From: Lithobates sylvaticus
Taxonomy: Eukaryota > Chordata > Amphibia > Anura > Ranidae
Length of the DNA stretch: 64,000 bases
Assembly (NCBI GenBank): GCA_028564925.1
Contig: CM053029.1
Coordinates: forward strand, 288,465,057 to 288,529,056
Direction: 5' to 3'
In this document: positions 45,376-55,590 of the stretch, piece after piece
Numbering within the stretch: position 1 is the stretch's first letter
Layout: each line of letters opens with the position of its first letter
Notes under the pieces: model-generated
What the model was told of the DNA's origin: nothing
Database searches by the model: none
Seen by the model: the letters and a program-made list of their open reading frames with translations, nothing else
Made by a program: the position numbers and the translations under genes

Positions 45376-48300
45376 CCTATTAACTGCCTGTCCATCAACG
45401 CAATGCAAAACAACTATCCATGTGGGCCGAAGCCAAAAAACACAGGGCGGACATCTTGTGTGTGCAGGAAACACATTTCCAGGATACAAAAGCCCCCAAA
45501 TGCTCCCACAGAGATTACCCACATGTGTTTCTGGCAAACACGCCTGGACATAAAAAAGGTGGCGTCATGCTCACTCTGAGAGACACCCTCTCCTTCCAAC
45601 ACAAAGAAACTATCACTGATCCGAATGGCAGGTTCATCATTCTCAAAGGAGACATAAACTCAATGCCATATACACTGGTCTCCTTATATGCCCTGAACTC
45701 GCACCAAATCCGCTTTCTCAGCAGTTTGCTGAAAAAAGTCAAGGACCACCTTTATGGCAGCGTGCTCTTATGCAGTGATTTCAATCTCCTAGTTGACCCA
45801 AAACTGGATACTTCTGCTCACAAAACTAACAGTTCCTCATACCTAAGTAAACTGATGAACAATGCAGATTTGTTTGATATCTGGCGATGCATGAATGCAA
45901 ACGAAAGGGACTATACCTTTTTTTCACACAGACATTGCTCCTACTCGCGCATCGACCTATTCCTTTCAGACAAATGGTTACTGCAAAAAGTCTTCTTGGC
46001 ACGCATACATGACATAACGTGGTCTGACCACGCAGCTGTAATCATTACTATTAATGATCAGGTTGTCTCCTCTTCCCCACCCATCTGGCGCAACAACATA
46101 CGGTTACTACAAGACCCCCGTACTTCTGCAGGGATCTCCCAACAGGTAAAAGACTTATTGCTCAATAACGTAGACTCTGTCAGTGATCCATTTACCCTTT
46201 GGACTGCCCATAAGGCATATATGAGGGGCATCTTGATCCAATTAGGTGCCAGGGAAAAAAGGCGCAGGACAGCACACATTACAGATATCCTACGTGACTT
46301 ACTCTCCCTAGAAGAACAAAATAAACAAGCACCGACCACTACTCTTACCCACAAGATATCCCATTGTAGAGAAAAACTTAGAGAAATACTTTCCCAACAA
46401 TACGACTACCACCTCAGATGCCTGAAATTGACGTCATACGCCAATGCCAATAAAGCTGGCAAATACCTGGCGAATAGACTCAAGAATGCATGTGTGAAAA
46501 CAAGAATTTCCCACTTGCTTCACCCCACTCTCAAACCCAAATTTCCAACTCACAAGAAATCGCTAACCAATTCGCAGACTATTACAGTAGCCTATACAAC
46601 ATTAAAGATGACCACTCCACGACTCAACCTACACCAGAACATATACACAACTTCCTCAAGACTCTAAATTTGCCCTCTTTATCGGAGGACCAAATTGCAT
46701 CCTTAAATGCACCATTCACCACATCCGAAATAGCTGCAATAATAGCCACACTACCCTCTGGTAAATCACCTGGACCTGATGGGTTCACCAATGAATACTT
46801 TAAACTTTTTCAAGCACACCTTTCCCCACACCTGCAAACAATCTTTACCAGAGCTGCTGAATCTGCATCTTTTCCCCCAGAAATGCTGAGGGCTTACGTA
46901 GTCACACTACCTAAGCCAGGTAAGGATCCCACAACCCCACCCAATTTCTGTCCAATTTCCTTATTAAACACGGACATTAGGATATACGCCAAACTTATCG
47001 CCAAACGCTTATCTGACTTCATCCCATCCCTCATATGACGCGACCAGATGGGCTTTGTGAAGGGGAGACAAACCTCAGATGCTATCAGGAGAATCATTAA
47101 TATTGTTCACCATGCTGCACATACTCAAACGCCTTCTCTGCTGCTCTCTATAGACACAGAGAAGGCGTTTGACAGGGTACATTGGAAATATATGTCTATG
47201 ACCTTATCTAAGTTTGGTTTTTGTGGTACTATAATTAATGCAGTGCTGGCCTTGTACTCCTGCCCATCGGCACAAGTATATACTTCCAGCATGTTGTCAA
47301 CCCCCTTTCAGATCACTAATGGTACCCGCCAGGGTTGCCCCCTATCCCCGACAATCTTTAATCTCATGATTGAACCCCTGGCGGAGACCATTAGATCTCA
47401 CAAGGATATCACTGGTTTTCAATTGGGCTCTAAATCCCATGTTATCAACTTATTTGCTGACGATGTGATATTAATGCTTACTCTGCCTCTTTCCTCACTT
47501 CCTCTAGCCCACGAGGTACTAAAAACCTTCAGAGACGTTTCCTACTACAAAGTGAATTTTTCCAAATCTCTCATCTTAAATATGGGCCTAGCACCTAGTG
47601 ACTGTCTTAAACTACAACGACACCTCCCTTACACATGGAATGACAAGGGATTACCATACCTAGGTATAACCCTGACTCATGACATCAAAACTATAGTTGA
47701 AACTAATCTGAAACCTCTCCTAGCCAAGATAGGACCTCAAATCAACAACATAGCCAAAAGAGAATTGTCATAGCTTGGTAGACTAGCAGCATTCAAAATG
47801 CTCATACTCCCACAAATTCTATATGTTTTCAGGGCTATCCCACTCGACATTCCCAAAACCTACCTGAACTCTCTATCTAGCCTTCAATGGCCACTACTGT
47901 GGGGGGGACAAAAAAGCCAGGTGCTCACGGACTAATCTACTACCACATAAATCAGCGGGAGGTGCAGGCCTTGTGGACATACAGGACTATCTATGGGCTA
48001 CCAGACTCGACCAACTTAAACACTGGTCCCCTTCAGATGACAGGCCTTTATGGGTGGACATCGAAACCTCCCTAGCTCCCGTACCTAAATTATCTACAGT
48101 GCTGCTGGGGGACAAATGGTTGCTCTGGAACTTATGGAAGCTGCCCCCCACTATCGCCACATCATTACGAGGTTGGAGATTTTTACTCTCCCGCCACTTC
48201 AGTAATAGCAAAGCTATAGACAACAACCTTACACTAAATATAATAGAGGCTAACGTCCCTATGCTATCCCTGAAACAATTCCCTTCCTTAGGGGTAAAAT

Positions 48301-49389
48301 TTGTTAGGGACCTACTCCAAAACGACAACCCACTGTCAGCAACAGACTTGATGACCAAATACAACATGCCTGACTATATGCTGTTCACATGTATACGGGT
48401 AGCACACTTTATGAAGGATAACCCATTTTGTACCTTATTTCTACCTACCTCGGTGTGGCAACACCTCACCAAGGGTCCACAGAGAAACAAAGGTAAAGCA
48501 ATGTACTACAATCTTTTAAACAACAAAAAGTTGTTTGTTAAATCAGCGGCACATATGAAGTGGGACACTGACATGGGAACCATAATTACGGATGACCAAT
48601 GGAAATTCGCATTTAACATCATACAATAATCTTCCCATTGCATTAACCACTGGGAAACATCACTTATGCTGCGTACACACGATCGGAATTCCGATCGTCT
48701 GTAGCAATTCTGACACGCAAAATTCCTACGCATGCTCGGAAACAATTCGACGCATGCTCGGAAGCATTAAACTTGGCTCGTTGTAGTGTTGTACGTCACC
48801 GCGTTCTTGACGGTCGGAATTTGGTGTGACCGTGTGTAGGCAAGACAGTTTGAGCAGAATTCCATCGGAATTTCGTCGGGAAAACCGTCAGAGCTTTTTC
48901 CGACGAGAATTCCGATCGTGTGTACGCGGCATTAGAGTTATCAATCGATGGCAATATACCCCCTGCAGACTCGCAAAAATGTTCCCTGGTACTTCTCCCC
49001 TATGCTGGAGAAACTGCGGTCACAAGGGACATATTCTCCACATTCTCTGGTAATGCCCTAGTATCACTAGTCTATGGAACCAAACATTTACACTTATCTC
49101 ATCCCTAACGGGTATGATTACACCCCCTACCCCCACACTGGCTATACTGCTGTTAGGTTCTGAAGATTTTCCATACACAATGAGACATGTGGTGTTCCAC
49201 ATCATATTGGTTACCAGATCCTTGATACTACAACATTGGAAAACCATTCCGACTGTTAATATCACAGATGTCACCAGGAAAGTTCACCAAAACTACACAT
49301 TCGAAGGGCTCTTGGCAATTAACTTGCTTAAATGCATTAAGTTTGATGAAATGTGGAATATATGGACTGCAAAATACGCTACTACATAG
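45376..49389 (+). pseudogene. L1-type ORF2 (endonuclease, reverse transcriptase, C-terminal domain)
   Basis: The endonuclease runs from about 45376 (INCLSINA) into the long frame 45420-46667. It includes QETHF (catalytic Glu), CSDFNLLVDPK, SRIDLFLSDK and WSDHAAV (SDH box), so the APE-type catalytic set is largely kept, with Ser in place of the usual Gly before DFN. The polymerase is in another frame from about 46490: GKSPGPDGFTNEYFKLF, LPKPGKDPTTPPNFCPISLL, GFVKGRQTSDAI, DTEKAFDRV, NGTRQGCPLSPTIF and FADD at 47453-47464. Stops interrupt at 47036-47038 and 47771-47773. The C-terminal motif CWRNCGHKGHILHILW lies at about 48995-49050, after the MITE. Confidence 0.9.
48667..48931. mobile_element. 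Harbinger-like MITE (family A), second copy, inside L1
   Basis: Begins TGCTGCGTACACACGATCGG and ends CCGATCGTGTGTACGCGGCA. TTA direct repeats at 48664-48666 and 48932-48934 give a clear 3-base target duplication, the best evidence in the window that this family is PIF/Harbinger-like. Taking it out together with one TTA makes the L1 reading continuous again (SLRVINRWQYTPCRLAKMFP). About 265 bases, noncoding. Confidence 0.9.
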
Positions 49390-49839
49390 CTTACTACATA
49401 ATTTACTGATGATTATATGACTTGAATATGAATACTGTACATACTCTGGTTCTGTGCTTCTCTATGTTCACTACTTTTGTTTTATTTTATTTACTTCTCT
49501 GTATGTTATAAAAACTCAATAAACATCTTTTAAATGAAAAAAAAAAAAACTTCCCTTTTCTAGTGCCGTCGAACGTGTTGTATGTCGCGGTGTTATTGAC
49601 CATAGGAATTTGGTGTGAACATGTGTAGGCAAGACAGTTTGAGCGAAATTCCGTCAGAATACCGACGGGAAAACCATCAGAGCTTTTTCCGATGAGAATT
49701 CCGATCGTGGCATAAGACTATTGTATTCTGATCCATCACATATAATTCAGATTAAAAAAAACATTGAACTAAAGGCTGTAATGTAACAAAATAGGTAAAA
49801 AGACAAGGGGGGTGAATACTTTTGCAAGGCACTGTATAA

Positions 49840-50424
49840 AATCAGAACGTTGCCTGCTCACCTGACTAGTCACTAAATTGCTGGAAGACCCCTCAGTTTC
49901 TATACAAATAGTAAAGAATGTATCTTTGCTACAGCAATGGGGGCAGCAATTATAAGCTAGCATTCAATCCTCCATTTTCTCTAGTATAACTAAATTCATT
50001 ATTAAAGTCACTGTGAATCTACAATCTAAACAGAATAAAAGATTAATGTAAACATATAAATATACAGAACAGAAAATGAGTCATATGAGGAATGTACAAG
50101 GAGGAATGTGGGGAGAAACATAAATCAGAAAACCTGAATAGATCTAAAGGACAAACAGAAGAACAAGTTGGACAGGAACACACTGGGAATAGATGAGAAG
50201 GTGAAAATATAAAGTATACATGAGAAGATCAGAAATGAAGCATGCATAAAACAGAAAGACTGAAAAACACAGTTTTGGAGGAGAAAAGCTCAATGGTAAG
50301 TGAGAAACAATTCACACCACATGAAATGAGCTGCATTACTCAAATCAGACCTTATGCAATAAGAAAACAAAATCAATTGTTTTCAATAGGTACAATTCAT
50401 ACTAATGCATTGCATTGAAACGTG
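49840..50424. other. No gene seen
   Basis: AT-rich DNA after the Tc1 end. It has many short A-rich words and no coding or repeat signal. Probably unique host DNA. Confidence 0.4.
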
Positions 50425-50427
50425 TTA

Positions 50428-50849
50428 CAAGATAAGTATGGGTTTGGGGGTTATTGTAGTTTTATACTTACCTAGGTGGATGCAGCATCGGTCCAATGCT
50501 GCATCTGTCCCCTGGCGTCTCTGCACTGAGAACCGAGGCTCGGTTGTCTCGGCTCCCCGTGCAGGGAGCTGCTGCCTGTCAGTCAGCATCTCTCCGTTCT
50601 CCTCCTCCACACTCATTGGATCGCTGAACTGTGGAGAGGCAGGGAGCGGCTATCTCAGGCTCTCAGTAGTGGCCTGAGAGGCTGAGACTGCTTTCAGTCC
50701 AGGCACCTGGCGGATCCAGACTCCCAGAGTCGGTATAATGTGGTGCCTGGACTTATATTGGTGACGTCAGCAGAGAGTGGACTTCAGCCTACTCTTTGCT
50801 GAAAACGCGTCACAAGAGCAAACGAGTTCAGGCTGGACTTCTCCTTTAA
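50428..50849. mobile_element. T2-like MITE (TTAAAGGAGAAGTCC end)
   Basis: The right end is GGACTTCTCCTTTAA, that is TTAAAGGAGAAGTCC on the other strand, matching the TTAAAGGRR signature of T2-like MITEs described in Xenopus. The left end is degraded near ACAAGATAAGTATGGG. The middle has hairpins (GCAGCATCGGTCCAATGCTGC). Noncoding; the two open frames at 50405-50677 and 50425-50616 are by-products. Confidence 0.65.
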
Positions 50850-51259
50850 GGGTAATTTAACCACTTTCCGCCTGGCCTATAGCAGAATGACAGCCGGGCG
50901 GTGGTTCAGTTTTCCTGACTGGGCGTCATATGACATCCTGCAGCATAACAGCCGACGAGCATCCGTGGGGGTGGGCATTGCATTGATTGGTAGTGTGGTG
51001 TGTCAGTCTGACACACTGCTACACCGATCTGGGTAAATATGGAGGCTCTTTACCACGTGATCAGCCATGTCCAATCACGGCTGATCATGACAGACACAAG
51101 TAGAGGAGAGCCGATCGGCGGCTCTCCTGACAAGGGGGGTCTGTGCTGATTGTTTATCAGCGCAGCCCCCCCAATGATCCCACCCAGGACCACCATCATG
51201 CTGCCCAGGACCACCAGGATGGCCATCCACACTGGACCACCAGGTATGCCCCCCTAGAC

Positions 51260-51735
51260 CACCAGGGAAATGCAAATCTGTGCCAAGGCAGCTGCCAATC
51301 AATGCCCAGGCAGCTGCCAATCAGTGCCCACTCACAATGTCTACTACTGCCAGTGCCACCAGGGATGCCTATCAGTGCTGTGTATCAGTGCCCATCAGTG
51401 TCACGTATCAATCCCCATCAGTGCCCAGCAGTGCCGCATATCAGTGCCATTCAGTGCCCATCAGTGCTGCCTATCAGTGCCACCCATAAGTACCCATATT
51501 TTCAGCCTTTCAGTGCCCATTAGTGTTGCCTATCAGTGCCCATCAGTGCTGCCTATCAATGCCCATCAGTGCTGCATACGAGTGCCAGCCATCAATGCCA
51601 CCTACCAGTGCCCATCAGTGCCGCATATCAGTGTCCATCATCGGTGCCTGTCAGTGCCCATCAGTGCCCACTCATTGGTGCCACCTCATTGGTGCCGCCT
51701 TATCAGTGCCCGTCAGTGCCGCCTTATCAGCCTGG
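51260..51735. repeat. GTGCCCATCAGTGC minisatellite
   Basis: Repeated units of about 12 and 24 bases built on CAGTGCCCATCAGTGC and TGCCTATCAGTGCC, increasingly degenerate towards the ends. It is a known type of satellite within ranid TTAA-type elements as I recall it. It translates in all plus frames to Cys/Ser/Ala/Gln-rich peptides, which explains four spurious open frames. Confidence 0.9.
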
Positions 51736-52370
51736 CCAATCCCCAAACGACGTCCTATTGCTGACGAAACGCATAGGCTGAAGCCTTGACGGTGACGTCA
51801 TCACGTTCGTTCTCTCGAGATGATGGACGGACGCGTAATATAGGAAGTAGAGTCAGACTAATGGTGATACCGCAACTGTGGCTTACCTACCCCACTATCT
51901 GTTCCGTAAATAGATGACTACAATTCTGTAAGTGCAATCTTATCTTTTAATACATTTTAAAAGCCTTTTTTGTTTTATGTCTCTGAGTACCCCTAGTAAA
52001 CAGCGGGAGTTCCAGACTGTCCATAAGGGTTGAGGGAGATCTTCTTCCCTAGACAGGGCGAGACTGCTGCGGTGGTCATCGTCTTCTAGTAAGCAGGCAA
52101 TTCATACACTTTGGGTGACGATTTGGATGCACTTCGTTTACTTTGAGGATTTTTTCACGATTGTCACAAATATCTTTCTACAATTGATTCTTGTTAACAT
52201 CACCTTCTAAAGATCTTTGGACTTTTTTCCCATTTTCCTTTTTAATGGGATCTTGCTTTAGTTTTTTTTGTCACTTTTTTCTTTTTTAATTTTGGTACTT
52301 TCTCCCTTTTTATATATATTCATATTTATATAATTATGAGTCTTTTAATTAGCGCTGCATCTTTTTGACA
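51731..52370. mobile_element. Unassigned 640-bp insert in the minisatellite
   Basis: The sequence TGCCGCCTTATCAG occurs directly before the insert (51717-51730) and directly after it (52371-52384), a candidate 14-bp target duplication, although the target is repetitive. The insert contains TGACGAAACGCATAGGCTG, GTGACGTCATCACGTTCG, a long pyrimidine- and AT-rich stretch, and ends TTAATTAGCGCTGCATC. It has no open frame with a motif. A duplication of this length would suggest a retrotransposed unit, but no poly-A tail is visible on either strand. Confidence 0.5.
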
Positions 52371-52635
52371 TTGCCGCCTTATCAGTGCCCATCAGTGAAG
52401 GAGAAAACGTACTTATTTACAAATTTTATAACAGAAACAAAAGCAAAAAGTGATTTTTTTTTTAAATTTCCAGTCTTTTTTTATTTGTTTAGCATGTGGG
52501 AACAAAATTATAAAAATTCTGTTTGGGTACAGTGTAGAATGACCGCGCAATTGTCATTTAAACAGCGACAGCGCAGAAAGCTGAAAATTGGCTTGGGCAG
52601 GAAGGTGTATAAGTGGCTGCTATTGAAGTAGTTAA

Positions 52636-53402
52636 GGACTGAGCCTCTTTTTGAGATTTGTTGTTTACAAGTTAAAAACAGTTTTTTTTTGCTAGAAAAT
52701 GACTTTGATGCCCAACATGTCAGGCTTCAAAATTGCGCCTACTCATTGAATGGCGACAAACTTTTACACTTAAAAATCTCCATAGGCGACGTTTTAAAAA
52801 ATTCTACAGATTGAATTTTTTTAAATATACAGTGGAGTTCTAGAGCTAGAATGATTGCTCTCACTCTACCGATCACGGTGATACCTCACATGTGTGGTTT
52901 GAACACTGTTTCCATAAGAGCGCAAGCTCGGCGGGACGGGGCGTTTAAAAATGTTCTTATTTATTTTACCTTTTATTTTTAATTTTTTCACTGTTCTTTA
53001 AAACAAAAAAAGTGTCACGTTTATTCCTATTACAAGGAATGTAAACATCCCTTGTAATAGAAAAACGCATGACAGGATCTCTTAAATATGAGGTCTGGGG
53101 TCAAAAAGACCTCAGATCTCATATTTACACAAAAATGCAAAAAAAAAAAAAAAAAAAAATTGTTATTTAAAAAAAAAAAAAAGCCAGTCGCTTCCGCCAT
53201 GCAATGGTATGGAGACGGGTGGGGGCCATCTTCCCCTTACTCATCTCCATGCCACTGATATGGGAACATCCGAGATCGCCTCCCTCTCCCGATAAAAGTG
53301 ATCTCGTGGCGAATCCGTCGCCGAGACCACTATTATCGTAAACCGTATATACGTCCTCTTCAAAGTTAGGACGTATATCGGCGTGCAGCGGTCCGAAAGT
53401 GG
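52636..53402 (-). mobile_element. TTAA-type nonautonomous element, variant 2, second copy
   Basis: Follows the previous element directly, sharing the TTAA at 52632-52635; its first 8 bases or so are lost. The right end CGGTCCGAAAGTGGTTAA carries TTAA at 53403-53406. It parallels 22847-23942 throughout: GCCCAACATGTCAGGCTTCA, CTCTACCGATCACGGTGATA, TTACAAGGAATGTAAACATC, GGTCTGGGGTCAAAAAGACC and AGACGGGTGGGGGCCATCTT. Slightly shorter and more decayed than the other copy. Confidence 0.85.
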
Positions 53403-53406
53403 TTAA

Positions 53407-53735
53407 CATGGTATGATTTCTCTAAGATCTGAGATTTGAGAGAAAATGTGTAAACAGCCACACCGTCTGCCAAATTATGCCAATAGTAATAGTAAGCAAG
53501 GCTGTCATTCATGATGCCTTGCTTACTACTGTAAAGATCTCTGTGATTAGTCACAACAATCACATGGTGCTAGAGCCAATCACAGGCCCTGTATTTTGTG
53601 ATAACTGGACCAATTACAGCATCACAGTAGTAAGCAAGGTTTCATGAATAAAATATGTTAACAGTATTACAGATTACTTATAACCATGACCATCACTGCA
53701 ATCAGAGTGTAAGAAAAAAAAAACATGACCAGTGT
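53407..53735. repeat. Short inverted repeats, no gene
   Basis: AGTAAGCAAGGCTGTCATTC (53490) is partly complementary to GATGCCTTGCTTACTACTGT (53512), and AGTAGTAAGCAAGG returns near 53628. These may be ends of a small, old MITE. Nothing else is seen. Confidence 0.45.
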
Positions 53736-54102
53736 AGCCTAGATAATACCCCCCTGTTGTAACCCCTTGCTCACCACTACTTTTTACCCTTAAAATAACA
53801 GACCACACCGTTCTTGTGGAGTAAATGGCCACAACAGCCTTTATTAAACATAAAACTCAATTTTATTCAAACTATAAATAACCAATTAAATACCATATAA
53901 ATAACCATAACATAAACACTGAACATCAGTAACCCTCGAACACCGTACATATATATATATAAATATATATATATATAACACCAGGGGGCACTGCAGGATT
54001 TTACCGAACCAAACTAGGCCTCCACTTAAACCGCCCGGAGACAAATACCTATCCCGCAGTGCAACAAAGAGTATCATCAAATTACTTTGATGTACTGCAA
54101 CC

Positions 54103-54162
54103 GGAGGGGCCATCTACTGACGAGCCCCCCACAGGAGGGGCCATCTACTGACGAGCCCCCCA
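54103..54162. repeat. Tandem duplication of a 29-base unit
   Basis: GGAGGGGCCATCTACTGACG followed by AGCCCCCCACA is present twice in a row inside the 3' region of the Ngaro fossil. The two units are identical, so the duplication is recent. Confidence 0.9.
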
Positions 54163-54239
54163 CACACTTACCAACTACCAAACTGCCACCGTCACTGACC
54201 CACAATAAAAAAACCGCCACAGCCTGAAAGGTTGACACC

Positions 54240-54800
54240 TCACCCTTGAAGGCACCTCCACACCCGCAGGGCCGCCTGAATAACCTCCTTTAACCCCAAC
54301 GACCACAGGTCGATACCCACATCGGTCACGTGGACACCATCCCTTCTAAGATAAAGGTCCACATTTGACCCAAGCTCCCGGTGATGAATCACCAACCCCC
54401 CTTGCCATGGGCCACCATATCCGACCGTACCAGCAAAGTGTCGGGAAACGTCACGTACAGGTATGTCCGATCTTTTTCAATGTCTGCAATTAGGTCCCTC
54501 ACCGTCCGAACCCCCAGGTCATTACCACCCGCGTGGATGACCAAGACCTCAGATCATCCCAGGGCTGCCCAGCCAATGTATTGAGGCCTCCCGTCTCAAA
54601 ATCCCCAACTACCTCCCCCCTGGTCTGGCATCCCCTCTCCTTGTTCCCCAACACACATACGAATGTCCGAGGATCCAGACGAGGCGTGGGAGCCCTCCAT
54701 CTGAAATGACAAACATAGTGTAATTGACAAGCACCATCACCTCAACCCCGTAAAATCTACCACGACTAAACAAACCAGTATCTGTAACCTTCCACCTCAA
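54240..54800 (-). pseudogene. Ngaro-like SGNH-hydrolase region (fossil)
   Basis: On the minus strand, RLVWILGHSYVCWGTRR at about 54650-54700 matches block I of SGNH hydrolases (G-x-S type), and DGVHVTDVGIDLWSLGL at about 54290-54340 matches block V with its Asp-x-x-His pair. This places a hydrolase domain of about 180 residues after the recombinase, as reported for some Ngaro elements. Its role is unknown; it is thought to be an esterase-like accessory enzyme. Broken; part of a fossil element. Confidence 0.65.
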
Positions 54801-54850
54801 AATCCCCTTCTTATTTTTATTTTTTTTTATTATATCTCCTCATTCCCAAA

Positions 54851-55590
54851 CTAACTGAGGCCGAATATAAGAACGGAATCGCTTAGATTCACATCTCCCC
54901 ATTCGTCGCACATCCGCCTCATCCAGCCCACACCTGGCGGCTTCTGTGGCCACCCCGATGCGGAAGGAGTGTGAGGCGTAGGCGGAGCTGTCCAACCCCA
55001 TTCCCTGTAACATTTTCGAAGAACTGCCCTAAACTGAAATCTGGACAGATTTGATCCGTCTCTATGCACCAAAAAGGGGCCCCCTACCCCCGGCCTTGCA
55101 TTCGCAAACTCACCCAACAGCCCTGACCGGCCACGCAATACAACCCTGTAACCCAAACAATGAAATCTGTACCCCAACACCTTTTTGATCAGTCTTAGAT
55201 TTTTTCAACCACCAACACCCTGTCCGCCAATACCGTGACTTCCCCCAACATTACACCGCCCATCTTCTTCTTAGAAGGACTAACCAACTCCCCTATGCGA
55301 AACGCACCTAAAAAGCTAATGCAAACGCCACTGCCAACAACAACTCCTCATACCCATCCTAACATACCACCACCACTTGTTGACGCAATGCTATCCAATT
55401 GGCAAATGTAAAAGGCCGCCTAGTATCCTTGGTCCTGTGCCAAACTTTTTGGTAACCTGACCAAGAGGACTTACTCACCGATCGTTGAATCCATCCTGCG
55501 GCGAACCTAGTGCCAAATCCCATATCCAACTTGGGCATGGGACACCCTTCTCCTGAGCTTCTGGAGCCAGTGCCCTGAATTTGTCCCACT
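54851..55590 (-). pseudogene. Ngaro-like tyrosine recombinase region (fossil)
   Basis: The end of a tyrosine recombinase can be recognised at 54851-55180 (LGYRFHCLGYRVVLRG, FQFRAVLRKCYREWGW) together with an upstream piece near 55359-55589. Such enzymes integrate a DNA circle without making target duplications. Broken; part of a fossil element. Confidence 0.7.

Larger units (their letters stand above)
43681..49547 (+). mobile_element. L1/Tx1-group LINE, near full-length
   Basis: An L1-type element with a target duplication AACTTCCCTTTT at 43669-43680 and 49548-49559. The 5' end is GGGGGGTGTGGCGACCGAGC, and ORF1 (43827-45030) and ORF2 (about 45380-49389) are followed by a 3' UTR with AATAAACATC and a poly-A tail ending at about 49547. 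A family A MITE is inserted at 48667-48931. Few coding breaks are seen (about six), and the polymerase FADD box is intact, so this is the best-kept L1 in the window, but it is not able to move because the frames are broken. Confidence 0.92.
43427..49713. mobile_element. Harbinger-like MITE (family A), split by L1
   Basis: Left part 43427-43680 starts CCCCATACACACGGCCGAAT and right part 49548-49713 ends AATTCCGATCGTGGCATA. Shared words with the copy at 48667 (ACACGCAAAATTC, CATGCTCGGAAACAATT, GGAAGCATTAAACTT, TGTGTAGGCAAGACAGTTTG) prove one family. It is inserted in the Tc1 element, at about 43426, and is itself split by an L1. Noncoding. Confidence 0.85.
41961..49834 (-). mobile_element. Tc1/mariner (DD34E) transposon, split by nested insertions
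   Basis: Terminal inverted repeats CAGTGCCTTGCAAAAGTATT at 41961 and AATACTTTTGCAAGGCACTG ending at 49834 are perfect complements over 20 bases, with TA targets at 41959-41960 and 49835-49836. The left side carries the transposase gene on the minus strand. The right side is present at about 49714-49834 only, because a MITE and an L1 (43427-49713) have been inserted between. The element itself is about 1.6 kb, normal for Tc1. The transposase has several inactivating changes. Confidence 0.92.
50861..52631 (+). mobile_element. TTAA-type nonautonomous element, variant 3, with minisatellite and insert
   Basis: Starts CCACTTTCCGCCTGGCC after TTAA (50857-50860) and ends at TTGAAGTAG before TTAA (52632-52635). 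Opening words CGGCCTATAGCAGAATGAC-type and GAGAGCCGATCGGCGGCTCT (hairpin) identify the variant. A GTGCCCATCAGTGC minisatellite fills 51260-51735 and an unrelated 640-base insert interrupts it. After the insert the tail GAATGACCGCGCAATTGTCA is related to the variant 1 core (AACTGACAATTGCGCGACCG at 7181). No real gene: the frames with repeated CQCPSV/ISAHQC strings at 51143-51789 are translations of the minisatellite. Confidence 0.8.

Noticed and set aside
51143-51789. Overlapping open frames with repeated ISAHQC/CQCPSVP peptides, resembling a cysteine-rich secreted protein
   Set aside because: All three plus frames are open because the DNA is a GTGCCCATCAGTGC minisatellite inside a TTAA element. 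The peptides are translations of the repeat.
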